From Clytia hemisphaerica (lineage: Eukaryota; Cnidaria; Hydrozoa; Leptothecata; Clytiidae), in contig CACVBU010000732.1 in assembly GCA_902728285.1 (NCBI GenBank), positions 1,795,926 to 1,859,925 on the forward strand: a stretch of 64,000 nucleotides of DNA, in the 5' to 3' direction. Position 1 is the first letter of the stretch; every line of letters begins with the position of its first letter. The notes under the pieces are model-generated. The model was not told the DNA's origin. It saw only the letters and a list, made by a program, of their open reading frames with translations, and did not search any database. Shown piece after piece: positions 12,027 to 22,499 of the stretch. The translations under genes and the position numbers were made by a program.

Positions 12027-12423
12027 TACCGTCTTTTCTCTACAATAAGCAAACTAAATCATTATTTTTGTGGTGCACGTTGAAATTTGTGTTTGACTGG
12101 AATATCACAAGTAGCTCCGGTTGATGGTAAAAAGTTTTTCAAATTAGGGTATATACACATTAACTACAGTAGGGAACAAATCTCAACTTTAGTTCCTTCA
12201 ATATTATCATACTGTGACTAATTTTTTTCAATCAAATATCTATTTGTTATTTCAAAACAATTTTTTATTCAACCAAAGTTAAATATTTTCTTTGATTGTA
12301 TTTTCTAGTTGCAATATGACATTGGATTTCTTTTTTGTTGTTTTATTTGAAAAATCAGGTCAAATAACCAAGCTTGGTTTAGTATAATATATATAACTTC
12401 AAAATATTGAACGCAAATGAAAT

Positions 12424-12683
12424 AAGGCGACCATCGAAAATATGTTCTGTTCGTGTCAGCCGACCAACTAACTTAGTAGTTGTAGACAAAAATTCCTAGT
12501 CGGACAAGTCAGAAAATTGTTGGAATTTTTCATCAAACGAGAGTGAAGAATAAATATTTTAAAAATTATATATACTTTGAAACCATTTTCCAAAAACCTG
12601 ACTAAATTTACTACCAACCAAACGACAACTCAATTTTAAGAAAATTTTTGACACAAACGGAACATATTTTCGATTGCCGCCCG
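12424..12683. mobile_element. Hairpin MITE of the GGCGACCATCGAAAA family
   Basis: Left end GGCGACCATCGAAAATATGT matches the right end, in reverse complement GGCGGCAATCGAAAATATGT. A related decayed copy is at about 48235-48385. Ends are approximate and I could not fix a target duplication. Confidence 0.55.
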
Positions 12684-13290
12684 AAGAGATAAAATTTCCA
12701 GATTTTTTTCTGTTTGCCCCTACCTGCCCGCATATGAAATTTCTGAGCTTCAAAGAAGCGAACATAACACAGCCTTTTTATATCGCCTGCATGCCTTTTA
12801 TATCACCAAAACTTTCTTGCACCCTTTATTCTTTTATGGGAACAAAAGAAGTTTTCAATATCCTTGCTTGAAAAAACTTGCAACACAAAAGTAAAAAAGT
12901 CAACAAAAAATTGGGACAATTGGGACAATAACTCAGCTTTTCAGAACTTTTAATTCATCTATGTTTTAGAGAAACAGTAGCTATAGACTTTGTTAAAAGA
13001 TTTTTGATATATATATAATTATAGACAAATCATCTTGCTTTTGCATGCAGCTTAGGAAATCCATCAATATCTTGTTTTTGTTGCCTTCTTATTCTACATA
13101 TACACTCATCACTTTGGAGCAAGTTAAATTATGTCAGTATCAAATAAGTATTTGTTCCAAACAATTGGTGTCAAAATAATCCAATAGACATGAACAACAA
13201 GGCACCAATTTATCAGAAATGAGAACATCACTTTCCAGAGTACTGTTTACCTTTTTTAAACGTGCAAAAGTTTTGCCGGCAGCCGAGAGT
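12684..13290. other. Intergenic AT-rich DNA
   Basis: Nothing coding or clearly repetitive is seen apart from short A/T runs. Confidence 0.4.
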
Positions 13291-13510
13291 TATGACCAAG
13301 GCCCGTTCTGTACGGTCCGGGACGGTCCGGACCGGACGGGAACGATAGATTCAAGCTAACCACTTATCAAAACAAACAAGATCGGCGAAAATAAATGTAT
13401 CACTCGAGAACGGTCGGCGCCGGTCCGGGCCGGTCCGGGTCGGTCTGCACCGATCATTTTATCGGACCGATCCAAAACTATGTTATCCAAATCGCTTGTG
13501 ATGACACATT
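13291..13510. repeat. GGTCCGG-rich dispersed repeat
   Basis: This 220-bp GC-rich island contains GGTCCGGGACGGTCCGGACC and GCCGGTCCGGGCCGGTCCGG clusters. It ends with GTTATCCAAATCGCTTGTGA, the reverse complement of the start of the repeat at 1470. It is the inverted relative of that copy. Confidence 0.65.
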
Positions 13511-13837
13511 TGATTATGTTGATTATTCAGGATTATTAGATTTTATCATTATGAAATTTTGATGTACTTAACTCCCTTCAATCTTGTGATAATTAGTTTA
13601 TTTATCATAAAATGGAAATATTGCCCAATTTTTAGCTGCGCTTTACTAAAAAAACACCAATATTCTAAATCCATATTCGTATTTATAGGATAGGAGGATT
13701 TCTATACGAAATTTACCACCTTTATTTATTTACATGAGTATTCGAGTTAAAGGAACTACACAAGCTCAACTGTATTTAAATTTAGCTACTTCGTCAAATC
13801 TAGCTAATGTCTTCTGATTAAAAAGAGCTGGATGTCT
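13511..13837. other. Intergenic AT-rich DNA
   Basis: No gene or clear repeat is visible in this stretch. Confidence 0.4.
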
Positions 13838-13841
13838 TTAT

Positions 13842-14162
13842 AGCGACCCGGGGGGCGGTGCTTAGGCAAAAATAGGTGCTGGGTATGTGCGGACGGTAAG
13901 GGTCGGGTTGTTCACCTTTCAAAGTCTCTCTAAGGGTGGGAAAAATCACGATTTTTAGAAAAAAAAATTGATTTTGAGAGAAAAAATTACAAAAAAGTCT
14001 CACTAAGGGTAGGAAATTTTTGAAAATCAGAGAAAATTTTTCGTAAAAGTCTCTCTAAGGGTTACTTTTTCACTAAAATTTGGTCTCTCTAAGGGTCGAT
14101 TTTCGGAGGTCCCGTCCGCACATACCCCTCATTCACCAACCCTAGTACCCCCCCCCGGGATG
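13842..14162. mobile_element. Inverted-repeat element with internal TCTCTCTAAGGG tandem motif
   Basis: Left part has CCCGGGGGGCGG and GGTATGTGCGGACGG. The right part has the complements CCGTCCGCACATACC and CCCCCCCCGGG. Between them AGTCTCTCTAAGGGT-like motifs recur about five times. It is noncoding and probably a small nonautonomous DNA element. Ends are approximate. Confidence 0.55.
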
Positions 14163-14474
14163 GCGACATCAAGGCCAGCTAGTATATATCATTATTTTTA
14201 CTATTTATTAAAATTGTAGACTAACTTTCTGCTTTTAATCTAAATAAATTGTATGTTTGCTGCTCATTATTTTACTTTATCTCGACTAATTTCATGTTTT
14301 AAACGATGTTATGGTTTTCATCTTTCGTTTCAGATTAATAAGTACAAAGTTATAATGAAAAGACATAGATCAACTCAAGCCTTTTTTACTCAACCCATTG
14401 CAAAGGTCTCAAATGTTGAAAAGTCTACTCAAATCGGCACAACACCTAAACAGTCTAGCTATCATAGATAAAGT

Positions 14475-16820
14475 CATCCAATTATTGGATCGTACCGTTG
14501 GATACTATCTGATGTTATTCCAAATAACGAGCAAGCCATTCGATGGTCGATGGATAATAACTTGATTAAGAAAATCGCACCTGTCATAAATGTAATTTGG
14601 CTATGCATTTGACAAAAACAACAAAGTCTTCTGATGGGCTTGTTTGGAGATGTCAAAGACAAGGACATTCAGTAGAGAAATCGATCAGGACAGGTTCATG
14701 GTTTGGTAACAGTAATCTAACCATTACAGCAATATTGGAGCTTACTTATTGGTGGTCTACTGGTAAATATTGATCATGTTTTAAAAATATTAGTTAACTT
14801 TCAAGCAATAGATGCTAAAGTTAGATATTTTCAGATATCTTAAATGTTTAATCACGGGTCTTCAAACAATAGTAATAGATTACATTTGACGATTCTTTAA
14901 TTTTATTTTATTATAACAAGGTGTGGATCAATCAGTTATAATTCAACAAATGGGATTGTCTCCAAACACGGCAGTGGACTGGAACATGTTTTGTTGAAGG
15001 TGTGTGAAGTCATAACCAATTGGAGGAGAGGGTCAGTTTTTATTTAAATTTTTGTATACCTTAAACTTTTGATACTTTAACCTTTATCGTTCAGAAAACA
15101 TATATGAGGATCAATGCTTGGATTCTAAGGATTGAAAAAAATTTATAATCAGGATGATTATTCACCTTTTTGGTAAATTTAAATATAGTCCAGGTATTCG
15201 TGTACAGATTGATGAGAGTAAATTTGGTAAACGAAAGTATCACCGTGGGCACAGAGTTGAGGGCCAATGGGTTTTTGGTGGCATAGAGGAAGGGTCAAGG
15301 AAAAACTTCATGGTAATAGTGTATTAAATACATAATTTAAACTAACCTCAATGACCTCCATTTAAGAGCAAAGTATTCAAGGAACATAAAAATGAAATGG
15401 TTTTCAACTCAAATGATTCCGAAAAATATGGGTTGGTCTAAAAAGCAGGGTAGCCAATTGGGGTAGCCAATTGGGCTAGGTTGTGGGGTACCTAAATATT
15501 TTACAGACCAGAATAGAAATACCGAAAATGAATGCATAGAACCACATTTTACTGACCAGGGAGCATGAATCTGATTGATACTTAGATTGATCATGTATGA
15601 TCCCAAAGATAAACAAAGATATAAATTACCACGTGTTAATGCACGAGGAGTAAGAAATAGAGCTTCATTATAATAGAGCTATTTCAACAAACTTTTTGTA
15701 CCTATTATAAGCTGCCATATTTAAAAATTTTGAAAGGAATTAATTGTTTGAAACATCTAAACATGATTTAAATTAAACAATAGATTCAATAACAAAGGGT
15801 TGTTAAGATATGACAAGATTAGAGATCATAATGGCCCAAAGGCGATTCCAAAGCTATTATCATCGAGTTACAGCTTCACGGAAATAACAATTAAAAACAT
15901 AAATAAAATCTAAATCTAAAATATTAAAAACTGTTTTGTATATATTTTTTATTCGGGTCTGTAAATTTTCAAACGAAGCCAAGAAGGAAGACAAAATGGC
16001 GCCAGGTCTCTTGAGAAGTAACAAAGTTCAGTACCTTTTGCAAAAAGGCTATTGTGGCTGAAGTTCGAAAGGAATCTTAAATTTTATTACATGGAATCAT
16101 TAACAAGATGTTGTAATAGTTATTTCCACATGAAAACAGGTTTCAGATTTCAAAAGTTTAGGCAAAAAGAGGTACCCCATAACCTAGCCCAATTGGCTAC
16201 CCCATTGGCTACCCTGCTTTTTAGACCAACCCGAAAAATATTGCGTTAATTTAAACAAAAATTGCTATAATTTGTTTTTTCTTTAGTCAATTTTAAAAAA
16301 CAATGTTTATAATTTTCATTCATTGTTTCAGGTACCAGTAGAGAAACGAGACAGAAATACATTACTTCCTATCATCCAAAGATTTATAAAACCCCGAACT
16401 ACCATTATATCTGATTATTGGAAAGTTACGATATTCTTTCACAGAAGGATTATAAACACCTAAAAGTGAGTTTTTTTGATAGTTTTTCTTCCTATTTTAA
16501 TTTGACTATATAATTTTGTGTAAGTATTGCCCGGGAACAAATTTATTGTCACATTAAAATCTAATTCTTTATTGTCATTATTAAAGTTTTTGCGTTTCTA
16601 GGTAAATCATAGCATTGAGTTTGTTAATGAATCGGGAGACCACACTAACAAAATCGAGGGCCACTGGCGACATGCAAAAGTCCACCTACCTGCTTTTTGG
16701 GCTAAGAAATATTTATTCAGTTCACATCTTGCAGAGTTTATGTGGCGCTATCAATACAAAGATGAAAATCTTTTTCTTCAATTCATCAAGGATGCCAGCA
16801 CCGTTTATGATGGAACTTAA
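14475..16820 (+). pseudogene. Merlin-type (ISXO2/IS1595-like) DDE transposase, intron-containing and broken
   Basis: Five exon-like blocks on the plus strand encode successive parts of an ISXO2-like transposase: about 14475-14762 (zinc ribbon TCHKC ... WRC, then SIRTGSWFGNSNLT), 14921-15030 (VDQSVIIQQMGLS...DWNMFC), about 15170-15312 (VQIDESKFGKRKY...WVFGG), 16332-16465 (IIKP-type block with IISDYWK) and 16602-16820 (HTNKIEGHWRHAK). The catalytic D, D and E of the family lie in QIDES, IISDY and NKIEG. The copy is dead: a frame change sits before the zinc ribbon, a TGA follows DWNMFC, and a frame change occurs in the fourth block. The introns are GT-AG, unusual for a transposon, which suggests either an old intron-bearing lineage or a former host gene. 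Confidence 0.75.
15430..16232. mobile_element. 803-bp nonautonomous DNA element with perfect 9-bp target duplication
   Basis: The element begins GGGTTGGTCTAAAAAGCAGG and ends with the complement CCTGCTTTTTAGACCAACCC. The terminal inverted repeats are about 65 bp and include GTAGCCAATTGGGCTAG. GAAAAATAT occurs exactly on both sides (15421-15429 and 16233-16241). A 9-bp duplication with GGG ends suits Mutator-like or Merlin-like transposition. There is no transposase inside. It sits in the third intron of the broken Merlin gene. Confidence 0.9.
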
Positions 16821-16975
16821 TTAATTTTGTGGTCACACTAAAGATATCAATTCGGATACTTAATATTCCTTTGTAATTTATGGCTATGAAGAATGTTTTT
16901 GGAAAAATTTAATTTACTTTTGGTTACTTCTAATTACTTCGATAAAAGTAGGTTAATTAAAGAAGGGTACAGAGG

Positions 16976-17310
16976 TTAAAAATATTCAGCTGTTAAACAA
17001 ACGTAGGTAAAAAGGTTACGAAGGTTAAAAATATTCAGCTTGAAACAAACGTAGGTAAAATGGTTACGAAGGTTAAAAATATTCAGCTTCAAACAAACGT
17101 AGGTAAAAAGGTTACAAAGGTTAAAAATACTCAGCTTCAAACGTAGGTTAAAAAGGTTAAGAAGGTTAAAAATATTTAGCTTCAAACAGACGTAGGTAAA
17201 AAGGTTACGAAGGTTAAAAATATTCAGCTTCCAACAAACGTTGGTAAAAAGGTTACGGAGGTTAAAAATATTCAACTTCAAACGTAGGTAAAAAAGGTTA
17301 CGGAGGTTAA
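16976..17310. repeat. 48-bp minisatellite, about 6 copies
   Basis: The unit is close to AACGTAGGTAAAAAGGTTAC plus GAAGGTTAAAAATATTCAGC and a short linker. Copies differ by a few bases. Open minus-strand reading is a by-product of the unit length. Related AACCTTTTTACCTAC sequence is found at the window start. Confidence 0.8.
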
Positions 17311-17860
17311 AAAAATGGATAAAAACTGAACGAATGTTTTGGTTTAAAAAATGAATGTTTTTGTGGACAGACTAACTAAGCAATTGGAATTGCAGTCAAG
17401 AAAGAATTTGCATTAAATGTCTTCAAAAAATGACGTTTTGATATTTCGAAACCGTCTACAATTCTATACCTCACTTATGTTTTCATTGCTTACCTGAAGT
17501 AAGAGTGCATCTTTCCAAGTATCTCAATACTCGAAAACGCGCGGTAATTTTCAATACGTAGGTTACGGAGGCTTATCTCCGTTTTAACTTTATTTTAAAA
17601 GTGGGTTTTCTATAGTCGCTCCAATACATAATATAAAGAAATGTGTTAAAAAAATGTTTCAATATGATACCTTAATGTAGTTGATTTTATACCATCTTGT
17701 CAGAAAAAAACCCAAGTTATGTAACAACTAGCAATTGTTATAACAAAGGATTTTTATCACTTTTGAAAGGATTACTAACAATGACGCTATTCTTTTTTCG
17801 GTTTCTAGGGATTTTACTATAGAGAACGATTCCTAAATTGATACATTTAATGTCGTGCTG
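17311..17860. other. Intergenic AT-rich DNA
   Basis: No gene or strong repeat is seen. A short GTAGGTTACGGAGG near 17560 echoes the minisatellite unit. Confidence 0.35.
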
Positions 17861-17869
17861 CGATGTACA

Positions 17870-18300
17870 GTGAAAGAACATCAATTAAGTCTCTATTTTG
17901 TTCCTTATGGAACAATCTAAGAAACTCTACTCTTGAGAATTCCATTTTATTCCCTTTTGTTCTCTTTGCAGAGAATAAATTATTTTGTTTGAATAGAACA
18001 AATCGGGTCACAACAATGACCCTTTTTTGTTCTTTTCTTGTGGACTCAAAGATGTTCCATTATATGAAAGAACAATTTTAATAAACTGCGGGGAATTATT
18101 TGTTCTTTGATATAATGGAACAAATTCAATATACCGCGGAGAATTATTTATTCCTTCATTTAACGGAACAATTTCGATATACCGCAGGGAATTATTATTT
18201 CCTTAATATGAAGGAACAATTTAAATATACCGCGAAGAATAATTTGTTCCATTCATTGGAGGAATATTCTATTCCCTTTTGATATGGGAACAATATAGAT
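17870..18300. repeat. GGAACAA tandem repeat, about 60-bp units
   Basis: From about 18040 to 18290 four degenerate units share GGAACAATTT, ATATACCGCG and GAATTATTTGTTCC. Each contains GGAACAA and its complement TTGTTCC, so units are partly palindromic. Weaker GGAACAA or GAATAGAACA pieces extend back to 17870. The tract lies about 0.9 kb upstream of the recombinase gene. Confidence 0.65.
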
Positions 18301-18469
18301 GCTCATTTAATTATTCAAACAAACGAAAAAAAAGTTCTCTTATCACTAAGAACAGTAAAATCAGTTTTCAAGGGACCAATTAATCTTTGTCATAATAGTG
18401 CTGATTATTGTTCACTTTCTCATAATTGATAAGAAGAATTTGTACCTGTCAAATGGCCAAAGAAGGTCA

Positions 18470-18860
18470 TCACATTTATGATATATTATAATATGGTAGT
18501 ATAGTATAGATACCTTATTAACCATATTATGATATATTCATGATAATATGATAGATATAAATATAATATTATGATTATATTATTATATTATTCAAAACTA
18601 TCATAAATATTATACTATATTTTGACCATATTATTATTATAAGTTTCTGATAACATATAAAACAATGAATACATTATCATCTTATTTAAATCCTATCATA
18701 TATAATATAAAATAATATGATATGATTGCATGTTATAATAAAATAAGTAAATCATTATAATATTTAAATCATATTATTTGTAATAAATGATATGATGATA
18801 TTATAAGACATTAAATATATTATCATTACCTTCAGATCGTAAATATTTTCATATTATATA
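18470..18860. repeat. ATATTAT-rich low-complexity tract
   Basis: Almost pure A/T, dominated by ATATTATNATA words. It separates the GGAACAA repeat from the recombinase gene promoter region. Confidence 0.8.
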
Positions 18861-19151
18861 TTTGAGTAAATTTGAACGATGAACATCTCAAAAAAGAATA
18901 ACAAATGAACAATTCCCATGGGAATATTTAGTCAACTGATAATTACATCTCAAGAAAAAGAAAATAATATGAACAATACACACGAGACATGGACAATTGA
19001 TGATAAGATTTGACTCGTTCATCAAAATACGAAACCCCCTTGCAAGTAACAATCCAATCACCTATCAATTTTCCCTAAGAAAACAAAGAAATATATGACA
19101 TTTATGACAATAGAACCCCCTGTTGAGGATATGTTTACTGTTTTCAAACAG

Positions 19152-19196
19152 TATAAATGACACAGTTTAAACACTCACTGATCAAGGAAGGCCAAC
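19152..19196 (+). promoter_or_regulatory. Probable core promoter and leader of the recombinase gene
   Basis: TATAAAT lies at 19152-19158, followed about 20-25 bp later by an initiator-like CACTCACTG and then the ATG at 19197 in good context (CCAACATGG). This is a compact promoter next to the start. It is inferred from spacing only. Confidence 0.45.
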
Positions 19197-21170
19197 ATGG
19201 CCCGCCGGAGGGTGCTCTTCGTCGACTGGCATTCTGTCAATGGATCAGCCAATGGAAAACGAAAGTTATCGTTCAATGAAAATGATAAAGGTAAATTTAC
19301 ATGTCCAGCTAAATTGTGCTTACATTCGGACTTTGAAAGCAAAAGAGGTTTAAGAAAACACATAGATAACAAGCACCCTTGGTATTACTATTTTGATGAC
19401 CAGCCAGAAATTAAAAGGGAAGAAGTCGAACTTAACCAGCCTATTATCCAAAAGAAAGCCTCTACAAGTTCCAAACCTTACTATTCAATCGATGAAGGGA
19501 TCGGAAAATCGTTTTATAGGTGGTTGACCACTACCTGCGGTGGAGGTAAAAATGACAGAGAAGCTAAACAAGTCGCTAAACGAGCTTTGAAGTTTTTGAT
19601 GAGCAGTACTGGGGATAACGAATCTCAAACACCCTTAACTTATGAACTGATTGATTGTTGTTTAGGGTCTACAACAATAATATTGACATTTTTGACTGTT
19701 TTAGACGAACAATGGAAACTATCTTCTTCAGGGGCACTTAATTATGTTAAAGCTATTTCTGATTTAATGGATTATAGAAAATCATTTGGAATCAATGATA
19801 ATAAATTGAGGTGTTTTACAATCACAGAAGTTTATTTGAGGAGAGCAAAGGAAAATCTGAGAAAGAAGAAACGCCTTGACGGCACGAGAAACTTTGACCT
19901 AGAAACTCTCATTGGTCGAGACAGCTGGGCCACTTTAGAAGAAATGGAGGGAGTCATTCCTTATCATATCTTCAAATTCAAAGAAATCGTTAACAAGTGC
20001 AAAGTACAACAACCATTACCCAATAAACAAGAGCTTACATTCTGTACTCGTTTCATCACAACCTTTTTATTTTTACGTGTGAAGTGCAGTAGACCAATGA
20101 CATTTCAATACTTGACTCTAACAATGATCGAAAAAGCAAAGCAGGCTGATGGTTTCATTGACCAGAGGGAGTTCAAAACGACAGGTAAATATCTTTTTGA
20201 CACTCTCATCTTAACTGAAGAAGTATTTACTGTCTTGGACACATACACAGACTTTGTTAGACCTCTTATGAAACCAAGTTGTGACTATCTGTTAGTATCG
20301 ACAACAGGGAATCAATATCAATCTTTGACAACTGCAATGACTTTAATTGTACATCAAGCCATAGGAAAGTATATCCATCCAACAAGATATCGACAAATAG
20401 TTGAAACAGCAAGTGCGGATAGATTATCTCGATCCGAACAGGAGATAATATCAGAGGATCAAAAACATAGCTCTGATGTTGCAAAGGTTCACTACAAAAA
20501 GAAACAATCGAGAATAGTCGCCACACAAGGTCGTCAATGCATGGAGAAAATGCTTGGTACTACACGAAAGGATCACCAAGAAGCATGTTCAGGCGTGCTC
20601 AGAGATTTAGCTGCCCTGTCAAGAAATACAATTGAATCACGACCAAGTCAAGACGCAGTTGCTAGTTCATCTTCTTCTTCAACCTCAACAAACAATCTGA
20701 TTCCAATGATAGTAGATTCAGACGATGACGCATTCGAACCAAGTAATATCGAGGCTCAATGCACTGAAGTGAACAACATCATGCAACGTGTACAATCAAT
20801 GTGTTCGACTTCACCTATCTCAAATCAAAATCTAAACGAGTCAAGAGACGTACAAATGGAAGTCGTAAGGTCAACTGTATCATCTACACCGAAACGTCCT
20901 CAAAACGCTAAGAGTTACGACAAAAGAAGAATAACTGAAAGTGTAGAGGTGAAAAAGGAAATTGCCATTAAAGAGACAAGAAAATCTAGAAATATCAAAT
21001 TTTCACAAGAGGAAGATGGGGAGCTTTTAAAAGGGATACAAAAACATGGTGAGAAGAATTGGGCAGCCATTATAAAAGACAAAACATTTGAATTTCACCC
21101 CTCAAGAACAAGAGACTCGTTGAGGGTACGAGCAGATTCAGCAAAATTTAAAAAGCTTTTGAAAATGTAA
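19197..21170 (+). CDS. Crypton-like tyrosine recombinase with N-terminal zinc finger and C-terminal SANT/Myb domain (657 aa)
   Basis: A single intronless frame of 657 codons. Residues 36-60 form a C2H2-type finger (C36, C41, H55, H60). The middle carries a tyrosine recombinase domain: R299 in KCSRPMTF, K327 or K332 as the candidate lysine, H394-x-x-R397 in IHPTRYRQ, H424 and Y433 in QKHSSDVAKVHYKK. All catalytic positions (R, K, HxxR, H, Y) are present, so the enzyme may be active. A Ser-rich linker includes IPMIVDSDDD (502-511), which looks like a SUMO-interaction motif. Residues about 600-657 are SANT/Myb-like (FSQEEDGELL...HGEKNWAAI). Animal Cryptons and genes derived from them have this recombinase fold and lack reverse transcriptase; none is seen nearby. 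It could also be a domesticated host gene. Confidence 0.85.
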   Translation: MARRRVLFVDWHSVNGSANGKRKLSFNENDKGKFTCPAKLCLHSDFESKRGLRKHIDNKHPWYYYFDDQPEIKREEVELNQPIIQKKASTSSKPYYSIDEGIGKSFYRWLTTTCGGGKNDREAKQVAKRALKFLMSSTGDNESQTPLTYELIDCCLGSTTIILTFLTVLDEQWKLSSSGALNYVKAISDLMDYRKSFGINDNKLRCFTITEVYLRRAKENLRKKKRLDGTRNFDLETLIGRDSWATLEEMEGVIPYHIFKFKEIVNKCKVQQPLPNKQELTFCTRFITTFLFLRVKCSRPMTFQYLTLTMIEKAKQADGFIDQREFKTTGKYLFDTLILTEEVFTVLDTYTDFVRPLMKPSCDYLLVSTTGNQYQSLTTAMTLIVHQAIGKYIHPTRYRQIVETASADRLSRSEQEIISEDQKHSSDVAKVHYKKKQSRIVATQGRQCMEKMLGTTRKDHQEACSGVLRDLAALSRNTIESRPSQDAVASSSSSSTSTNNLIPMIVDSDDDAFEPSNIEAQCTEVNNIMQRVQSMCSTSPISNQNLNESRDVQMEVVRSTVSSTPKRPQNAKSYDKRRITESVEVKKEIAIKETRKSRNIKFSQEEDGELLKGIQKHGEKNWAAIIKDKTFEFHPSRTRDSLRVRADSAKFKKLLKM

Positions 21171-22061
21171 ATTGACTATGAGTTTTAAAGTGTTATTTAA
21201 ACAGTTAATTAAATATTTGATGGAAATTTGTATAGGCCAGTGTCATTTAAGATAATTATATTGTTCTGCTATGCAATTCTCTACTTGTATAGTAGTAATA
21301 CATTCCCATTCATTTCAAATTTTGAAATTTTGAATTTATTTCCTCAAAAGGGCTATTCTAACTGCAGACCACTGGTAGCAAATAGAAAGTCTGTCAATTT
21401 TAGTTTACAATTTACATGATAGCCAAGTAGCCAAATGATTTTTGGAAGAATAAGAAAGTTATTTCTATGAATGACGTAACTGAAAATAGAAAAGGACATA
21501 ATAAAATTGTAATTTTTTGACATGCGCACTCAATAAGAAGTAAAACTTTGTCATTTTTAATTCTTTTTGATCGATAAACTATTTCGAATGTAGACCACTA
21601 GTAGAAAATAAATAGCCTGCCAATTTTCCTTTTAACTTGCTTTGATAACCCAGTAGCCAATAAATTTATGGTAGTTCCAGCCATTTTGAATGATATTGTT
21701 GACAATTCAATAGGGTATTGGACAGAGATAGGAATTTCCAAATAACGAAATAAAGCTTCACATGACTATTTTTGTCCGATTTTCTATCAAATTGTCAGTG
21801 ACGTCATTAAAAAACATAGTACTACTTTAAATCAACTGGCTATTTGGCTACAAAAGCAATTCCATTGCCTATTCAAATAAGAAAGATTTTGAGTTTCTAA
21901 GTTGTTGCATTCAAGAATAATAAACAAAGGTTTTTGAGCTTTCAGTAGGATATTTCACTTATATTTCAGTACTATTTGCACGACATATAGATAACGATAT
22001 AAAGAAAATTATTCTGAATAAAAATTAAAATCATTCTAAAATTTCCAATAGCTTTAAATGT
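21171..22061. repeat. Degenerate outer edge of the 221-bp satellite
   Basis: Decayed satellite units are recognisable by GACCACTGGTAGCA, GATAGCCAAGTAGCC, ATGACGTAACTG and ACATGCGCACTC at 21350-21530, and again at about 21595-21850. They have the same order of motifs as the clean units further right. The recombinase gene 3' end lies directly before. No other gene is seen. Confidence 0.65.
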
Positions 22062-22337
22062 TTATTTCTGTTTTGCTTCTTCGTTTTTCTTTACTTCCTT
22101 CAATTCCTCTTTTGCTTCTTCCTTTTTCTTTACCTCCTTCAATTCCTCTTTTGCTTCATGTTCTTCCGTGACAAGCCACTGTGGCAAAATTCGCTGGTAC
22201 CGCACTTTGTATAGCCGTTTCCTCTTTAGGCAAGGCATGCCATCAATTTTGTATACGGTTGTCTCGTATTCTGTTTCGACTCCGCTGGAATCAGCGGAGT
22301 CAAGATATATAACATCGTCAATCTTGCGTTTTGGCAT
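22062..22337 (-). CDS. Small acidic/basic ORF with SUMO-interaction-like N-terminus (91 aa)
   Basis: The frame starts with an ATG at 22337 and ends with a TAA that overlaps an AATAAA polyadenylation hexamer (AGAAATAAAC). The N-terminus reads MPKRKIDDVIYLDSADSSG: a basic stretch, then VIYLDS followed by acidic and Ser residues, a typical SUMO-interaction pattern. The C-terminal third is a duplicated charged helix (KEELKEVKKKEEA twice). Family unknown. It lies between degenerate and clean satellite units, on the opposite strand to the recombinase gene. The signal at the stop and the ordered composition make it more than a chance frame. Confidence 0.5.
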   Translation of the reverse strand: MPKRKIDDVIYLDSADSSGVETEYETTVYKIDGMPCLKRKRLYKVRYQRILPQWLVTEEHEAKEELKEVKKKEEAKEELKEVKKNEEAKQK

Positions 22338-22499
22338 GTTCTGTGCTTACTGAACACCAGATTAAAAGAAAGGTGACAGACTAACTATAAGACACTATTT
22401 AAGTAACAACAAAATGAAAATGAGGTAAATTCATCACAACGAGGCAGACTTTTTTAAATAACGCATGCGCACACATTTACACTGGACACTTTGTAATTT

